A stretch of 8,499 bases of DNA from contig DLOY01000012.1 of NCBI GenBank assembly GCA_002478545.1, positions 1,191-9,689 of the forward strand, written 5' to 3'. The notes under the pieces were generated by a model. The model ran no database searches, was not told where the DNA came from, and saw only the letters and a program-made list of their open reading frames with translations. The stretch is from Micrococcales bacterium UBA7472 (GTDB taxonomy: Bacteria > Actinomycetota > Actinomycetes > Actinomycetales > Microbacteriaceae). The translations under genes were made by a program, and so were the position numbers. The first letter of the stretch is position 1; each line of letters begins with the position of its first letter. Shown one piece after another: positions 1 through 6,155 of the stretch.

Positions 1-905
1 TGAGCCGGGTGCAGGTCAAAGACGTTTCTGTGGGTGTAGCTAGCCTGGGTTAGATAGCCACCAGTGGTGTGCAAAATTCCCTTTGGCTTACCGGTGGTAC
101 CCGAGGTATAGAGGATGAATAGAGGGTGTTCGGCGTTGAATCCCTGCGCAACGTGCTCTGTGTCGACTGCACCAAGCTCCTCGTGCCACCACATGTCGCG
201 GCCCGAAGTCCAATCCACATCATTACCGGTTCGCTTAACAACCAAGACATGCTCAACACTCTGGCACTTGCCACCCGAGAGCGCCTCGTCGACTGCTGGC
301 TTGAGTGGAGAGGCCTTACCCTTGCGGAAACCTCCATCAGCTGTGATGACTAACTTTGCCTCAGCATCCTCAATGCGAGCCGCGAGTGAGTCGGCTGAGA
401 AGCCTCCAAATACAACTGAGTGCACTGCACCAACGCGGGCAACCGCCTGCATGGCGATGATTGCCTCGGGAATCATTGGCATATAGATAGCGACGCGGTC
501 ACCAGGTTGAACACCTAGTTTTAGGAGCACATTGGTGGCCTTCTTGACCTCAATCAGCAGGTCCAAGTAGGTGTAGACCTTGCTATCGCCAGGCTCGCCT
601 TCAAAGAAAAGCGCCACGCGCTTACCAAAACCGGCCTCAACGTGGCGATCAAGACAGTTGTAGCTGACGTTGATTTCACCATCGTGGAACCACTTGGCAA
701 ATGGTGCATTTGACCAGTCCAAGACTTGGGTGAAGGGTTTGTGCCAGTGAAGTTCATTGGCTTGTTCTGCCCAAAACTGGAGCCGATCAGTTTTGGCTTT
801 TTCATATAGTTCAGGCTTTGCAATCGCATCGGCCACGAACTCTGAACTTGGTGCGAAACGCCTTGTTTCGTGCAGCAAATTCTCTATTTCAGGTGCAACA
901 GACAT
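1..905 (-). CDS. acs: acetyl-CoA synthetase, N-terminal part (cut by window edge)
   Basis: AMP-forming acetyl-CoA synthetase activates acetate to acetyl-adenylate and then acetyl-CoA in the cytoplasm. Read on the minus strand, 301 codons are open with no stop. The N-terminal ACAS_N region is recognisable around residues 52-92 (LHWHKPF, WFHDGEINVSYNCLDRH). The adenylate-forming core follows, with GDRVAIYMPMIPEA at 136-149 and the signature A3 motif YTSGTTGKPKG at 266-276. RKGK at 194-197 sits where the CoA-phosphate-binding basic cluster occurs in Acs. Family members are about 650 residues, so the C-terminal half, including the swivelling domain with the acetylatable lysine, lies beyond position 1. 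Two ATGs are adjacent (908-906 and 905-903). The second is preferred because GGAGGA (916-911) is only 2 bases from the first but 5 from the second. It is transcribed divergently from the small RNA and Tad operon. A propionyl-CoA synthetase is a less likely reading. Confidence 0.96.
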   Translation of the reverse strand, partial: MSVAPEIENLLHETRRFAPSSEFVADAIAKPELYEKAKTDRLQFWAEQANELHWHKPFTQVLDWSNAPFAKWFHDGEINVSYNCLDRHVEAGFGKRVALFFEGEPGDSKVYTYLDLLIEVKKATNVLLKLGVQPGDRVAIYMPMIPEAIIAMQAVARVGAVHSVVFGGFSADSLAARIEDAEAKLVITADGGFRKGKASPLKPAVDEALSGGKCQSVEHVLVVKRTGNDVDWTSGRDMWWHEELGAVDTEHVAQGFNAEHPLFILYTSGTTGKPKGILHTTGGYLTQASYTHRNVFDLHPA

Positions 906-910
906 CATTG

Positions 911-916
911 TCCTCC
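911..916 (-). promoter_or_regulatory. Shine-Dalgarno of acs
   Basis: Read on the minus strand this is GGAGGA, a strong ribosome binding site. Its distance favours the second of two tandem ATG codons (905-903, 5-base gap) over the first (908-906, 2-base gap). Confidence 0.75.
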
Positions 917-978
917 AGGTGTTGACGCCTTCATAATGCCAGAAATTCAGGGCATTTTTTGCACTCGGTTCCGCGTCC

Positions 979-997
979 TTGGAATCCGTATTTCCAA
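979..997. promoter_or_regulatory. inverted repeat in acs / small-RNA divergent region (possible operator)
   Basis: TTGGAA and TTCCAA form a perfect 6-base inverted repeat around a 7-base spacer. A second short symmetric element, CCCC-AAAA-GGGG, follows at 1002-1013. Both lie between the acs start and the putative -10 of the small RNA, where a regulator of either divergent transcript could bind. No T tract follows, so a terminator is unlikely. A 6-base arm can arise by chance, so this is only a candidate. Confidence 0.25.
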
Positions 998-1011
998 AAA
1001 TCCCCAAAAGG

Positions 1012-1042
1012 GGGACAAAATGTTCGTTTTTCCGCATAGAAT
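1012..1042 (+). promoter_or_regulatory. putative sigma-70-type promoter of the 6C-like RNA
   Basis: TAGAAT at 1037-1042 matches 5 of 6 bases of the -10 consensus. GGGACA at 1012-1017 is a moderate -35 match with a longer than ideal 19-base spacer. Transcription would start near 1049-1050, giving an RNA of about 90 bases that ends at the terminator. The -10 is the convincing part and the -35 is weak. Confidence 0.5.
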
Positions 1043-1048
1043 CTTGTT

Positions 1049-1138
1049 TGCTGACTAGTTCAGCCGCGGTGCAACGTCCCCCCATGTTTGCACCGCCCGG
1101 CGGCAGGTTTCCCCCAAACCTGCCGCCCCTTTTATTTT
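1049..1138 (+). ncRNA. 6C-type small RNA (two hairpins with C-rich loops)
   Basis: Two adjacent perfect hairpins are visible. Hairpin 1 pairs GCGGTGCAA (1066-1074) with TTGCACCGC (1088-1096) and has a 13-base loop with six consecutive C (1078-1083). Hairpin 2 pairs 12 bases (1099-1110 with 1116-1127), has a loop of five C (1111-1115), and is followed by a T-rich tail. Two stem-loops with runs of C in their loops are the definition of the actinobacterial 6C RNA motif. The mycobacterial member (B11, about 93 bases) lies beside ssd/Rv3660c at the head of the Tad genes, the same neighbourhood as here. Known 6C RNAs are thought to act in trans by pairing their C-rich loops with G-rich regions of target mRNAs. 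The 5' end is inferred from the -10 element. The second loop has five rather than six C, so a covariance-model score would be a useful test. Confidence 0.82.
1099..1138 (+). terminator. Rho-independent terminator (second hairpin of the 6C-type RNA)
   Basis: A perfect 12-base GC-rich stem (1099-1110 with 1116-1127) with a 5-base loop is followed by CCTTTTATTTT. This is a textbook intrinsic terminator for plus-strand transcription. No plus-strand protein gene lies upstream, so it must end the small RNA. It also stands 47 bases ahead of tadA and so would limit read-through into the Tad operon. Confidence 0.85.
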
Positions 1139-1185
1139 CCACAGACTTTCATGGATCCCCACAGCCGCCGCTATTTCGCTGAAGC

Positions 1186-2085
1186 ATGGAATTCATGGAG
1201 ATACCGGCACAGCTAGAAGCACTCTTCACCAAGGGAGTGACCGACCTGATGCTGATTGGATCAGGCCAGTGCTTCATTGACCGCGGGGGTTCTCTGGAGC
1301 GCGTGCGCAGCCCCTTTGAAACGGATGCTGAGCTTTCAAGTTTGCTAATTGAACTTGCCCTAGAGAGCGGTTCAAGGCTCGACCTCTCGAAACCGATGGC
1401 AGATTTCTCGATTTCTAACTTTCGATTCAGCGCTCAGCTTCGCAGTGCAGTCTCTGAGCATCCCATGGTCACCATCAGGCGTCATCCAAAAACTCAGGTC
1501 ACTATGGAGCATTTGCTCGCGAGCCGATTCTTGACTGAGTCGCAAGCACATTTTCTGGAACAGGCCGTCAAATCTCAAAAGACAGTTTTGATTTCAGGGG
1601 CAACATCATCGGGCAAAACGACACTATTGGGAGCGTTGGTTCATCACAGCGCTCAGCGCTGCGCGGTCATAGAGGAAACGCCCGAGATCAAGGTCTCGGC
1701 ACCCTCATTCAGCTTGATAGAGCGGCCCAATAACCAAGAGGGTGTTGGCTTGATCTCTCAATCAGAGCTATTGAGTGCGGCACTGAGAATGCGACCTGAT
1801 CGGTTAGTGCTGGGCGAGGTCCGCGGGGCCGAGTTTGCAGCGCTTTTGCAGTCCGTGAATAACGGTCATCCGGCGCTCGCAACTTTGCACGCCAGATCAC
1901 TTTGCGAAGTCCCAAATCGCCTGTTGTTATTGGGGCAGCTTGCAAACATAGAAAGAGACTTAGTTGCGCAGCTTGCGATGGGTATCGACTATTTGGTGCA
2001 GCTTGAAAATCTTGAGACCAGGCGGATTTCTCAGATAGGCAAGCTCAAGATTGCCCCGTTCGAGGCGGTACCCATTGAGCTTTGA
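1186..2085 (+). CDS. tadA: TadA/CpaF-type pilus assembly ATPase
   Basis: This is a secretion ATPase of the VirB11/GspE superfamily. In Tad systems this hexameric cytoplasmic motor drives pilin polymerisation at the inner membrane. The 299-residue protein starts with a short CpaF-like N-domain (GVTDLMLIG at 17-25). It then has Walker A GATSSGKTT (138-146), an aspartate-box-like VIEETPE (161-167), Walker B RLVLGEVRG (206-214) and the His-box GHPALATLHA (227-236). All catalytic motifs are intact. It is shorter than most TadA proteins because the N-terminal extension is trimmed. The start is uncertain: ATG 1186 and ATG 1195 are both in frame, and neither has a good Shine-Dalgarno (only GGA at 1188-1190 before 1195). 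It is the first gene of the Tad operon, directly after the 6C-type RNA terminator. The next gene begins before its stop codon, suggesting translational coupling. Confidence 0.93.
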   Translation: MEFMEIPAQLEALFTKGVTDLMLIGSGQCFIDRGGSLERVRSPFETDAELSSLLIELALESGSRLDLSKPMADFSISNFRFSAQLRSAVSEHPMVTIRRHPKTQVTMEHLLASRFLTESQAHFLEQAVKSQKTVLISGATSSGKTTLLGALVHHSAQRCAVIEETPEIKVSAPSFSLIERPNNQEGVGLISQSELLSAALRMRPDRLVLGEVRGAEFAALLQSVNNGHPALATLHARSLCEVPNRLLLLGQLANIERDLVAQLAMGIDYLVQLENLETRRISQIGKLKIAPFEAVPIEL

Positions 2086-2800
2086 GAAATTTGCTGCCCT
2101 GTTGGCCGCTGGGGTGAACCAGCAGCAAGCCCTTGAGCTTTCGGGCGTAAAGGAACAATCTCACTTTGAAACTTTGAGGATGGCACTAAGTGCGGGCTCT
2201 CCAGCCATCGCTGCCGCAAGAGTGCTCGCAAAGGTGCAAAGAATTGAGAGCGAGGCCCGAGATGAAATCGAGCAGGCCCAGCAGGTTCCGCTATCAACGA
2301 AGAAGTTGATGCTTTGGCTTCCCTGGTTCGGCTTGGTGCTTGCAGAGCTGACTGGGCTCGAAGTTGTTAGCGCCTTGCTATCGCCGCTTGGATTCGTGCT
2401 TTTAGGGTCTGCCGCTGGACTGAGCTATCTAGGACATCGCGTTTCTGAGCGCATGATCAAGGCTGCGGCCGAAACCTCAGCACCTCCCCAGCAACCAATT
2501 TTGAAGCTGGCGATTTTGATCCAGACTGGGATCCAACTTGGTGAGGCGCTCAGGCTGTCCGAGATCCCAAAGCAAAGTGAACTAATTCAATTTGCTTTGC
2601 AAAGTGGCGCAAATCTCAAGCATTTGCTGCAGTCACAGATCGAAAGTGATTTGGCAGCTTGGCGCAATCGCAGCCTGGTTGCTGCCAAGCAGCTTTCGGT
2701 TCGGTTGATGCTGCCTTTAGGGCTTACCACCCTCCCCGCCTTCTTGCTACTTACAGTGGCACCAATTTTGCTTGGGGCACTAATCAAGGAAGACACATGA
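2075..2800 (+). CDS. fused TadB-TadC-like inner-membrane platform protein (T2SF family)
   Basis: This 241-residue protein is probably the inner-membrane platform on which the TadA motor acts. Most actinobacterial Tad loci have separate TadB and TadC here. This single protein seems to hold both. Half 1 (about 1-125) has a cytoplasmic helical part and two membrane segments (about 78-96 and 103-120). Half 2 (about 142-238) has another cytoplasmic part and a C-terminal hydrophobic stretch (about 211-237). The halves resemble each other: FAALLAAGVNQQQALELSG (6-24) aligns with LAILIQTGIQLGEALRLSE (145-163), and IESE/IESD at 57-60 and 189-192 precede LMLWLP/LMLPLG at 78-83 and 211-216. TTG 2075 is preferred as start, with GAGG at 2062-2065 nine bases away, overlapping tadA by 11 bases. 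An in-frame TTG at 2051 would add eight residues. The assignment rests on context, topology and internal symmetry, as these proteins diverge quickly. Confidence 0.78.
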   Translation: MSFEKFAALLAAGVNQQQALELSGVKEQSHFETLRMALSAGSPAIAAARVLAKVQRIESEARDEIEQAQQVPLSTKKLMLWLPWFGLVLAELTGLEVVSALLSPLGFVLLGSAAGLSYLGHRVSERMIKAAAETSAPPQQPILKLAILIQTGIQLGEALRLSEIPKQSELIQFALQSGANLKHLLQSQIESDLAAWRNRSLVAAKQLSVRLMLPLGLTTLPAFLLLTVAPILLGALIKEDT

Positions 2801-2964
2801 AACTAGACATATATAAAGATGACGGCGCGATTACCGCTGAGTACGCAATAGCAACTTTGGCAGGTGTTGCCTTTGCCGGATTGATGCTCTTGGTCCTCAG
2901 AAGCGAAGAGGTTCGTTCGATGCTGTTCAAGTTGGTGGGTCGGGCGCTTGGTCTTGAAATCTGA
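2797..2964 (+). CDS. Flp-like pilin, DUF4244 family
   Basis: A 55-residue protein, probably the major subunit of the Tad pilus. It has a short charged leader (MKLDIYKDDG) and then AITAEYA. This fits the Flp prepilin rule of a glycine at -1, glutamate at +5 and tyrosine at +6, so cleavage is predicted after Gly10. One hydrophobic helix follows (about 16-35), then an amphipathic tail. The sequence resembles actinobacterial DUF4244 proteins such as Rv3656c. The ATG at 2797 overlaps the previous stop as ATGA and has AAGGAAG (2786-2792) well placed, so the much longer in-frame extension upstream is not used. TadE-like genes follow immediately, as in other actinobacterial Tad operons. No prepilin peptidase to process it is encoded in this window. 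Confidence 0.87.
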   Translation: MKLDIYKDDGAITAEYAIATLAGVAFAGLMLLVLRSEEVRSMLFKLVGRALGLEI

Positions 2965-3241
2965 CCGAGGTGCTGTAACTGCTGAGCTGATCGTGCTGAT
3001 GCCCACCGTGCTGATGGGCATCGGTTTGATCGCCTGGTTACTATCCCTAGCCACCGCTCAACTGCGACTAGAACAAGATGCCGGGTATCTGTTGCGAAAT
3101 CACCTGATCGGCAAAGAGTTGGAGGTTGCGAGCGATCTATCCCTGGAGTTATTCGCAAAAGGGAGACTTAGTTGTTTAGCGCTTGCCAAGCCGGGATTGG
3201 TGACCTTGAGGACTGAGCAATGCGGCATTTCGCTCGGGTAG
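2948..3241 (+). CDS. TadE-like pseudopilin
   Basis: A 97-residue protein with a short basic leader (MVLKSDRG), a processing site G-AVTAE (Gly8, Glu13 at +5), one membrane helix (about 17-38) and a small extracytoplasmic domain with two cysteines (76 and 92) that could form a disulfide. This matches TadE-type minor pilins, which are thought to prime or cap Tad pilus assembly. Two TTG starts are possible. TTG 2948 has GGTGGG 8 bases upstream. TTG 2954 has GGGCG 7 bases upstream and would give MKSDRG. Either start overlaps the pilin gene by 11-17 bases, implying coupled translation. It corresponds in position to Rv3655c of mycobacteria. The extracytoplasmic domain is short for the family. Confidence 0.8.
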   Translation: MVLKSDRGAVTAELIVLMPTVLMGIGLIAWLLSLATAQLRLEQDAGYLLRNHLIGKELEVASDLSLELFAKGRLSCLALAKPGLVTLRTEQCGISLG

Positions 3242-3564
3242 AAAAAGGTGCTGTAACGGCGACTTTGGCGCTTGTGCTGGTCGGGCTAACTTCATTAGCT
3301 CTGGTTGGTGCAGCTGGCGTTTTAGGCCTCATTCAAGATAGGAAATTGCAAGTGACCACCGATCTTGCAGCTCTATCTGCCGCGGATACTCATCGGGGTT
3401 TGATCTCCGGTGTGGTGTGTTCCAATGCAGAGCAAATTCTCGAAAGTGTTGGCTTCGATTTGCTCGAATGTCGTATTGTCGGAGACGGCGTGGAGATTCG
3501 AGGCCATAGCATGGTGTCGTTTTTTCAGCTGGAAAGCTATGCGGTGGCTGGCGCTCCACGCTGA
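3220..3564 (+). CDS. Rv3654c-like TadE-type secretion-neighbourhood protein
   Basis: A 114-residue protein with a short leader, G-AVTAT (Gly10), a hydrophobic helix (about 16-38) and then TTDLAALSAAD (46-56). The last segment resembles the AADLAALAAA signature of the actinobacterial helicase/secretion-neighbourhood TadE-like family (Rv3654c type). A small outer domain carries cysteines 67 and 84. Position +5 after Gly10 is Thr rather than the Glu of its two upstream neighbours, so it may be processed poorly or not at all. The ATG at 3220 overlaps the TadE-like gene by 22 bases. It is the last gene of the Tad operon, and topA follows after 17 bases. The role is inferred from family and position; no activity is known from the sequence. 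Confidence 0.78.
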   Translation: MRHFARVEKGAVTATLALVLVGLTSLALVGAAGVLGLIQDRKLQVTTDLAALSAADTHRGLISGVVCSNAEQILESVGFDLLECRIVGDGVEIRGHSMVSFFQLESYAVAGAPR

Positions 3565-3581
3565 TATATAAGGAGAAATTT

Positions 3582-6155
3582 GTGGCAAAAAAGCTAGTGA
3601 TTGTTGAGTCGCCTGCCAAAGCGAAAACAATCGCCAAGTACCTCGGCTCAGACTTCGAGGTTCTAGCGTCCGTCGGCCACATTCGTGATCTTGCCGAACC
3701 TAAAGAGCTTCCAGCGGAGAAGAAAAAGGGTTCGCTCGCAAAGTTTTCGATTGATGTCGAAAACGATTTCTCTCCCTACTACGTAATCTCACCGGGCAAG
3801 TCCAAGACTGTCTCGGAGTTGAAGTCAGCCATGAAATCGGCCGAGGAGCTCTACCTCGCTACCGATGAAGACCGCGAGGGTGAAGCCATCGCCTGGCACC
3901 TACTTGAAGTCCTGAAGCCAAAGATTCCAGTAAAGCGAATGGTCTTCAACGAGATCACCAAAGAGGCAATCGCTCAGGCTGCACAAAACACTCGGGCGCT
4001 AAACGAAGATCTCGTTCAAGCCCAAGAGACTCGTCGCGTGGTCGATCGCTTGGTTGGATACGAAATTTCCCCCGTGCTGTGGAGAAAGATCAATCGCGGT
4101 CTTTCCGCTGGTCGAGTGCAATCCCCAGCAATGAGAATGCTTGTTGAGCGTGAGCGTGAGCGCATGGCGTTCGTGGCCGCAAGCTACGGATCTGTAACTG
4201 TTCAGCTGAGCAAGGACGGCACTAAATTCGAGGCCAAGCTCCTCGAGCAAAACTCAAAGCGCGTTGCAACAGGCAAGAGCTTTGATGCAAATGGAAAGCT
4301 CACGCAGGATGCGGTTGTGCTGAGCCCTGAGATTGCGAACCAAATTTCTCAGGGTCTTGAGGGCGCAAATCTCACAGTGCTCTCGGTTGAGGCAAAGCCT
4401 TCGACCCGCAAGCCATACGCACCTTTTACTACTTCAACTCTGCAGCAGGAGGCGTCCCGCAAGCTGGGCATGAGCGCTAAGCAGGCAATGGACACTGCTC
4501 AGCAGCTTTATCAAGACGGCCACATCACCTATATGCGAACCGACTCCCCATCGCTCTCGGTGCAGGCCACCCAAGCCGCCAGAGCGGCGGCCACCAAGCT
4601 CTTCGGCGCTGATTTGGTTCCAGATGCTCCACGTCCATACGGAGCGAAGTCCAAGAACGCCCAGGAGGCTCACGAGGCAATTCGTCCATCGGGTGAAAGT
4701 TTTAGGCACCCAGACGAACTTCGCTCAGTTCTCTCCGGAAAATCGCTCGCGCTGTATGAACTGATCTGGCGAAGAACCGTGGCATCTCAGATGTCTGATG
4801 CAAAGCTTTCGACCACCTCAGTTCGACTTGGCACCAAGCTGGGGTCGGACGAGCTGGTATTCAATGCCAGCGGAACCGTTGTCACCTACAAGGGTTTCTT
4901 GGCGGTGTATGACGAAACTCGTGAAGACGAGTCTGAGGACGAAGCCAAACTTCCAAACCTTGCAGAGAAGGATGTCTTGCTTGTTGAGGGCAGTGAGTCA
5001 AAACTGCACTCCACCCAACCGCCTGCCCGATACACCGAGGCCTCTTTAGTGAAGGCTCTTGAAGAGCAGGGAATTGGTCGACCATCAACCTATGCCGCAA
5101 TCATCTCCACGATTCTGTCCAAGGGCTATGCCGTGAAACAAGGTAGTGCCCTGGTTCCAGAGTGGATCGCGTTCACCGTAACTAGGTTCCTGGAGGATAA
5201 CTTTGGTGATCTGGTGAACTACGAATTCACCGCCAAGATGGAAGAGGATCTAGACCGCATCGCACTTGGTGAGCTGGATAGGACCGGCTGGCTCAAAGAC
5301 TTCTATTTCGGAGATCACGGCCTCAAGCAGACGGTTGAATCGCTGGGGGAGTCTGACCCGCGCGCCATTAACAGCTTTGAGATTTCTCCTGGGGTGCTAC
5401 TCAGAACCGGAAAGTACGGCCCTTACATTGAGCTTGAAGAAGCCGGTGAGCGCAGGATTGTAAACATCCCGGAGGGTCTGGCTCCTGATGCGCTAACGCC
5501 GGAAAAGGCGGCTGAGCTAATTGCCGCGCCACCGGCGTCAGATCGAATCCTTGGCGTCGACCCAGAGTCAGGTCTGGAGATTGCCGTCAAGGATGGTCGC
5601 TACGGACCATTTGTAACCTTGGTTGATGAGGGCAATCCAAAGCCCAAAACTGCCTCGCTTTTCAAGGACATGTCGGTAGCCACACTTACTTTGGAGGAGG
5701 CTCTAAAGCTACTCTCGCTGCCTCGCGAGGTTGGTGTTGACCCTGAGACCGGTCAGGTCATCACAGCTCAAAATGGTAAGTACGGACCATATCTAAAGCG
5801 TGGTGTTGATTCGCGGTCATTGACTAGCGAGAGCGAAATCTTCAGCATCACGCTCGATCAAGCTATCGAAATCTACAAGCAGCCAAAGTACGGCGCTCGC
5901 CGAACAGCTTCCACGCCGCTTCGCGAATTTGGAGAGGATCCAGCATCGGGTAAGGCAGTGGTTGCTAAGACTGGTCAGTTTGGTAACTACGTCACGGACG
6001 GGATCATCAATGCCACTGTTCCCAAGGACGAGCCCCTCGATGAACTATCCAGCGACCGAGCCTTTGAGTTGCTAGCGATTCGCCGTGAGAAGCTTGGGGT
6101 GGAGCCGGGTGAAACACCAAAAACGCAAAAGAAAACCACCCGCAAAAAGCGCTGA
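3582..6155 (+). CDS. topA: DNA topoisomerase I (type IA)
   Basis: This enzyme relaxes negative supercoils by passing DNA through a transient single-strand break with a 5'-phosphotyrosine link. The Toprim domain opens with VIVESPAKAKTI, which carries the catalytic Glu9, and has the metal-binding DEDREGE at 95-101. The active-site tyrosine is Tyr317 in ITYMRTDS (315-322). The protein has 857 residues. It lacks the cysteine zinc fingers of E. coli TopA. Instead it carries four TopA C-terminal repeats centred near residues 610, 672, 731 and 798 (GKYGPYI, GRYGPFV, GKYGPYL, GQFGNYV), three of them preceded by a D-P-E/A-S/T-G motif, and a basic tail ending KKTTRKKR. This is the actinobacterial arrangement. 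The start is GTG with AGGAG at 3571-3575 six bases upstream. It follows the Tad operon closely, and its stop shares one base with the tmk start. Confidence 0.98.
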   Translation: MAKKLVIVESPAKAKTIAKYLGSDFEVLASVGHIRDLAEPKELPAEKKKGSLAKFSIDVENDFSPYYVISPGKSKTVSELKSAMKSAEELYLATDEDREGEAIAWHLLEVLKPKIPVKRMVFNEITKEAIAQAAQNTRALNEDLVQAQETRRVVDRLVGYEISPVLWRKINRGLSAGRVQSPAMRMLVERERERMAFVAASYGSVTVQLSKDGTKFEAKLLEQNSKRVATGKSFDANGKLTQDAVVLSPEIANQISQGLEGANLTVLSVEAKPSTRKPYAPFTTSTLQQEASRKLGMSAKQAMDTAQQLYQDGHITYMRTDSPSLSVQATQAARAAATKLFGADLVPDAPRPYGAKSKNAQEAHEAIRPSGESFRHPDELRSVLSGKSLALYELIWRRTVASQMSDAKLSTTSVRLGTKLGSDELVFNASGTVVTYKGFLAVYDETREDESEDEAKLPNLAEKDVLLVEGSESKLHSTQPPARYTEASLVKALEEQGIGRPSTYAAIISTILSKGYAVKQGSALVPEWIAFTVTRFLEDNFGDLVNYEFTAKMEEDLDRIALGELDRTGWLKDFYFGDHGLKQTVESLGESDPRAINSFEISPGVLLRTGKYGPYIELEEAGERRIVNIPEGLAPDALTPEKAAELIAAPPASDRILGVDPESGLEIAVKDGRYGPFVTLVDEGNPKPKTASLFKDMSVATLTLEEALKLLSLPREVGVDPETGQVITAQNGKYGPYLKRGVDSRSLTSESEIFSITLDQAIEIYKQPKYGARRTASTPLREFGEDPASGKAVVAKTGQFGNYVTDGIINATVPKDEPLDELSSDRAFELLAIRREKLGVEPGETPKTQKKTTRKKR

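Noticed and set aside
126..829. Several open frames overlapping positions 50-829 on both strands
   Set aside because: They are shadows of acs, whose true frame runs the full width to the window edge with an unmistakable adenylate-forming motif.
1078..1115. Pairing of the C-rich loops with the acs leader or its Shine-Dalgarno
   Set aside because: The acs site GGAGGA has an internal A that breaks pairing with the C run, and the acs transcription start is unknown, so there is no specific support for acs as a target.
1135..1143. TTTTCCACA, matching a relaxed DnaA box
   Set aside because: It is a single copy, and a match to TTWTNCACA is expected about once every other window of this size by chance. 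It also overlaps the terminator T tract.
870..1182. Two small plus-strand frames (870-1058 and 979-1182) in the intergenic region
   Set aside because: Neither has a good ribosome binding site or family-like features. The second runs straight through both hairpins of the small RNA, which explains the sequence better.
3562..3570. TGATATATA, an extended -10-like element just before topA
   Set aside because: It matches the -10 consensus in only 4 of 6 bases, has no -35 at the right distance, and would start transcription inside or after the topA Shine-Dalgarno.
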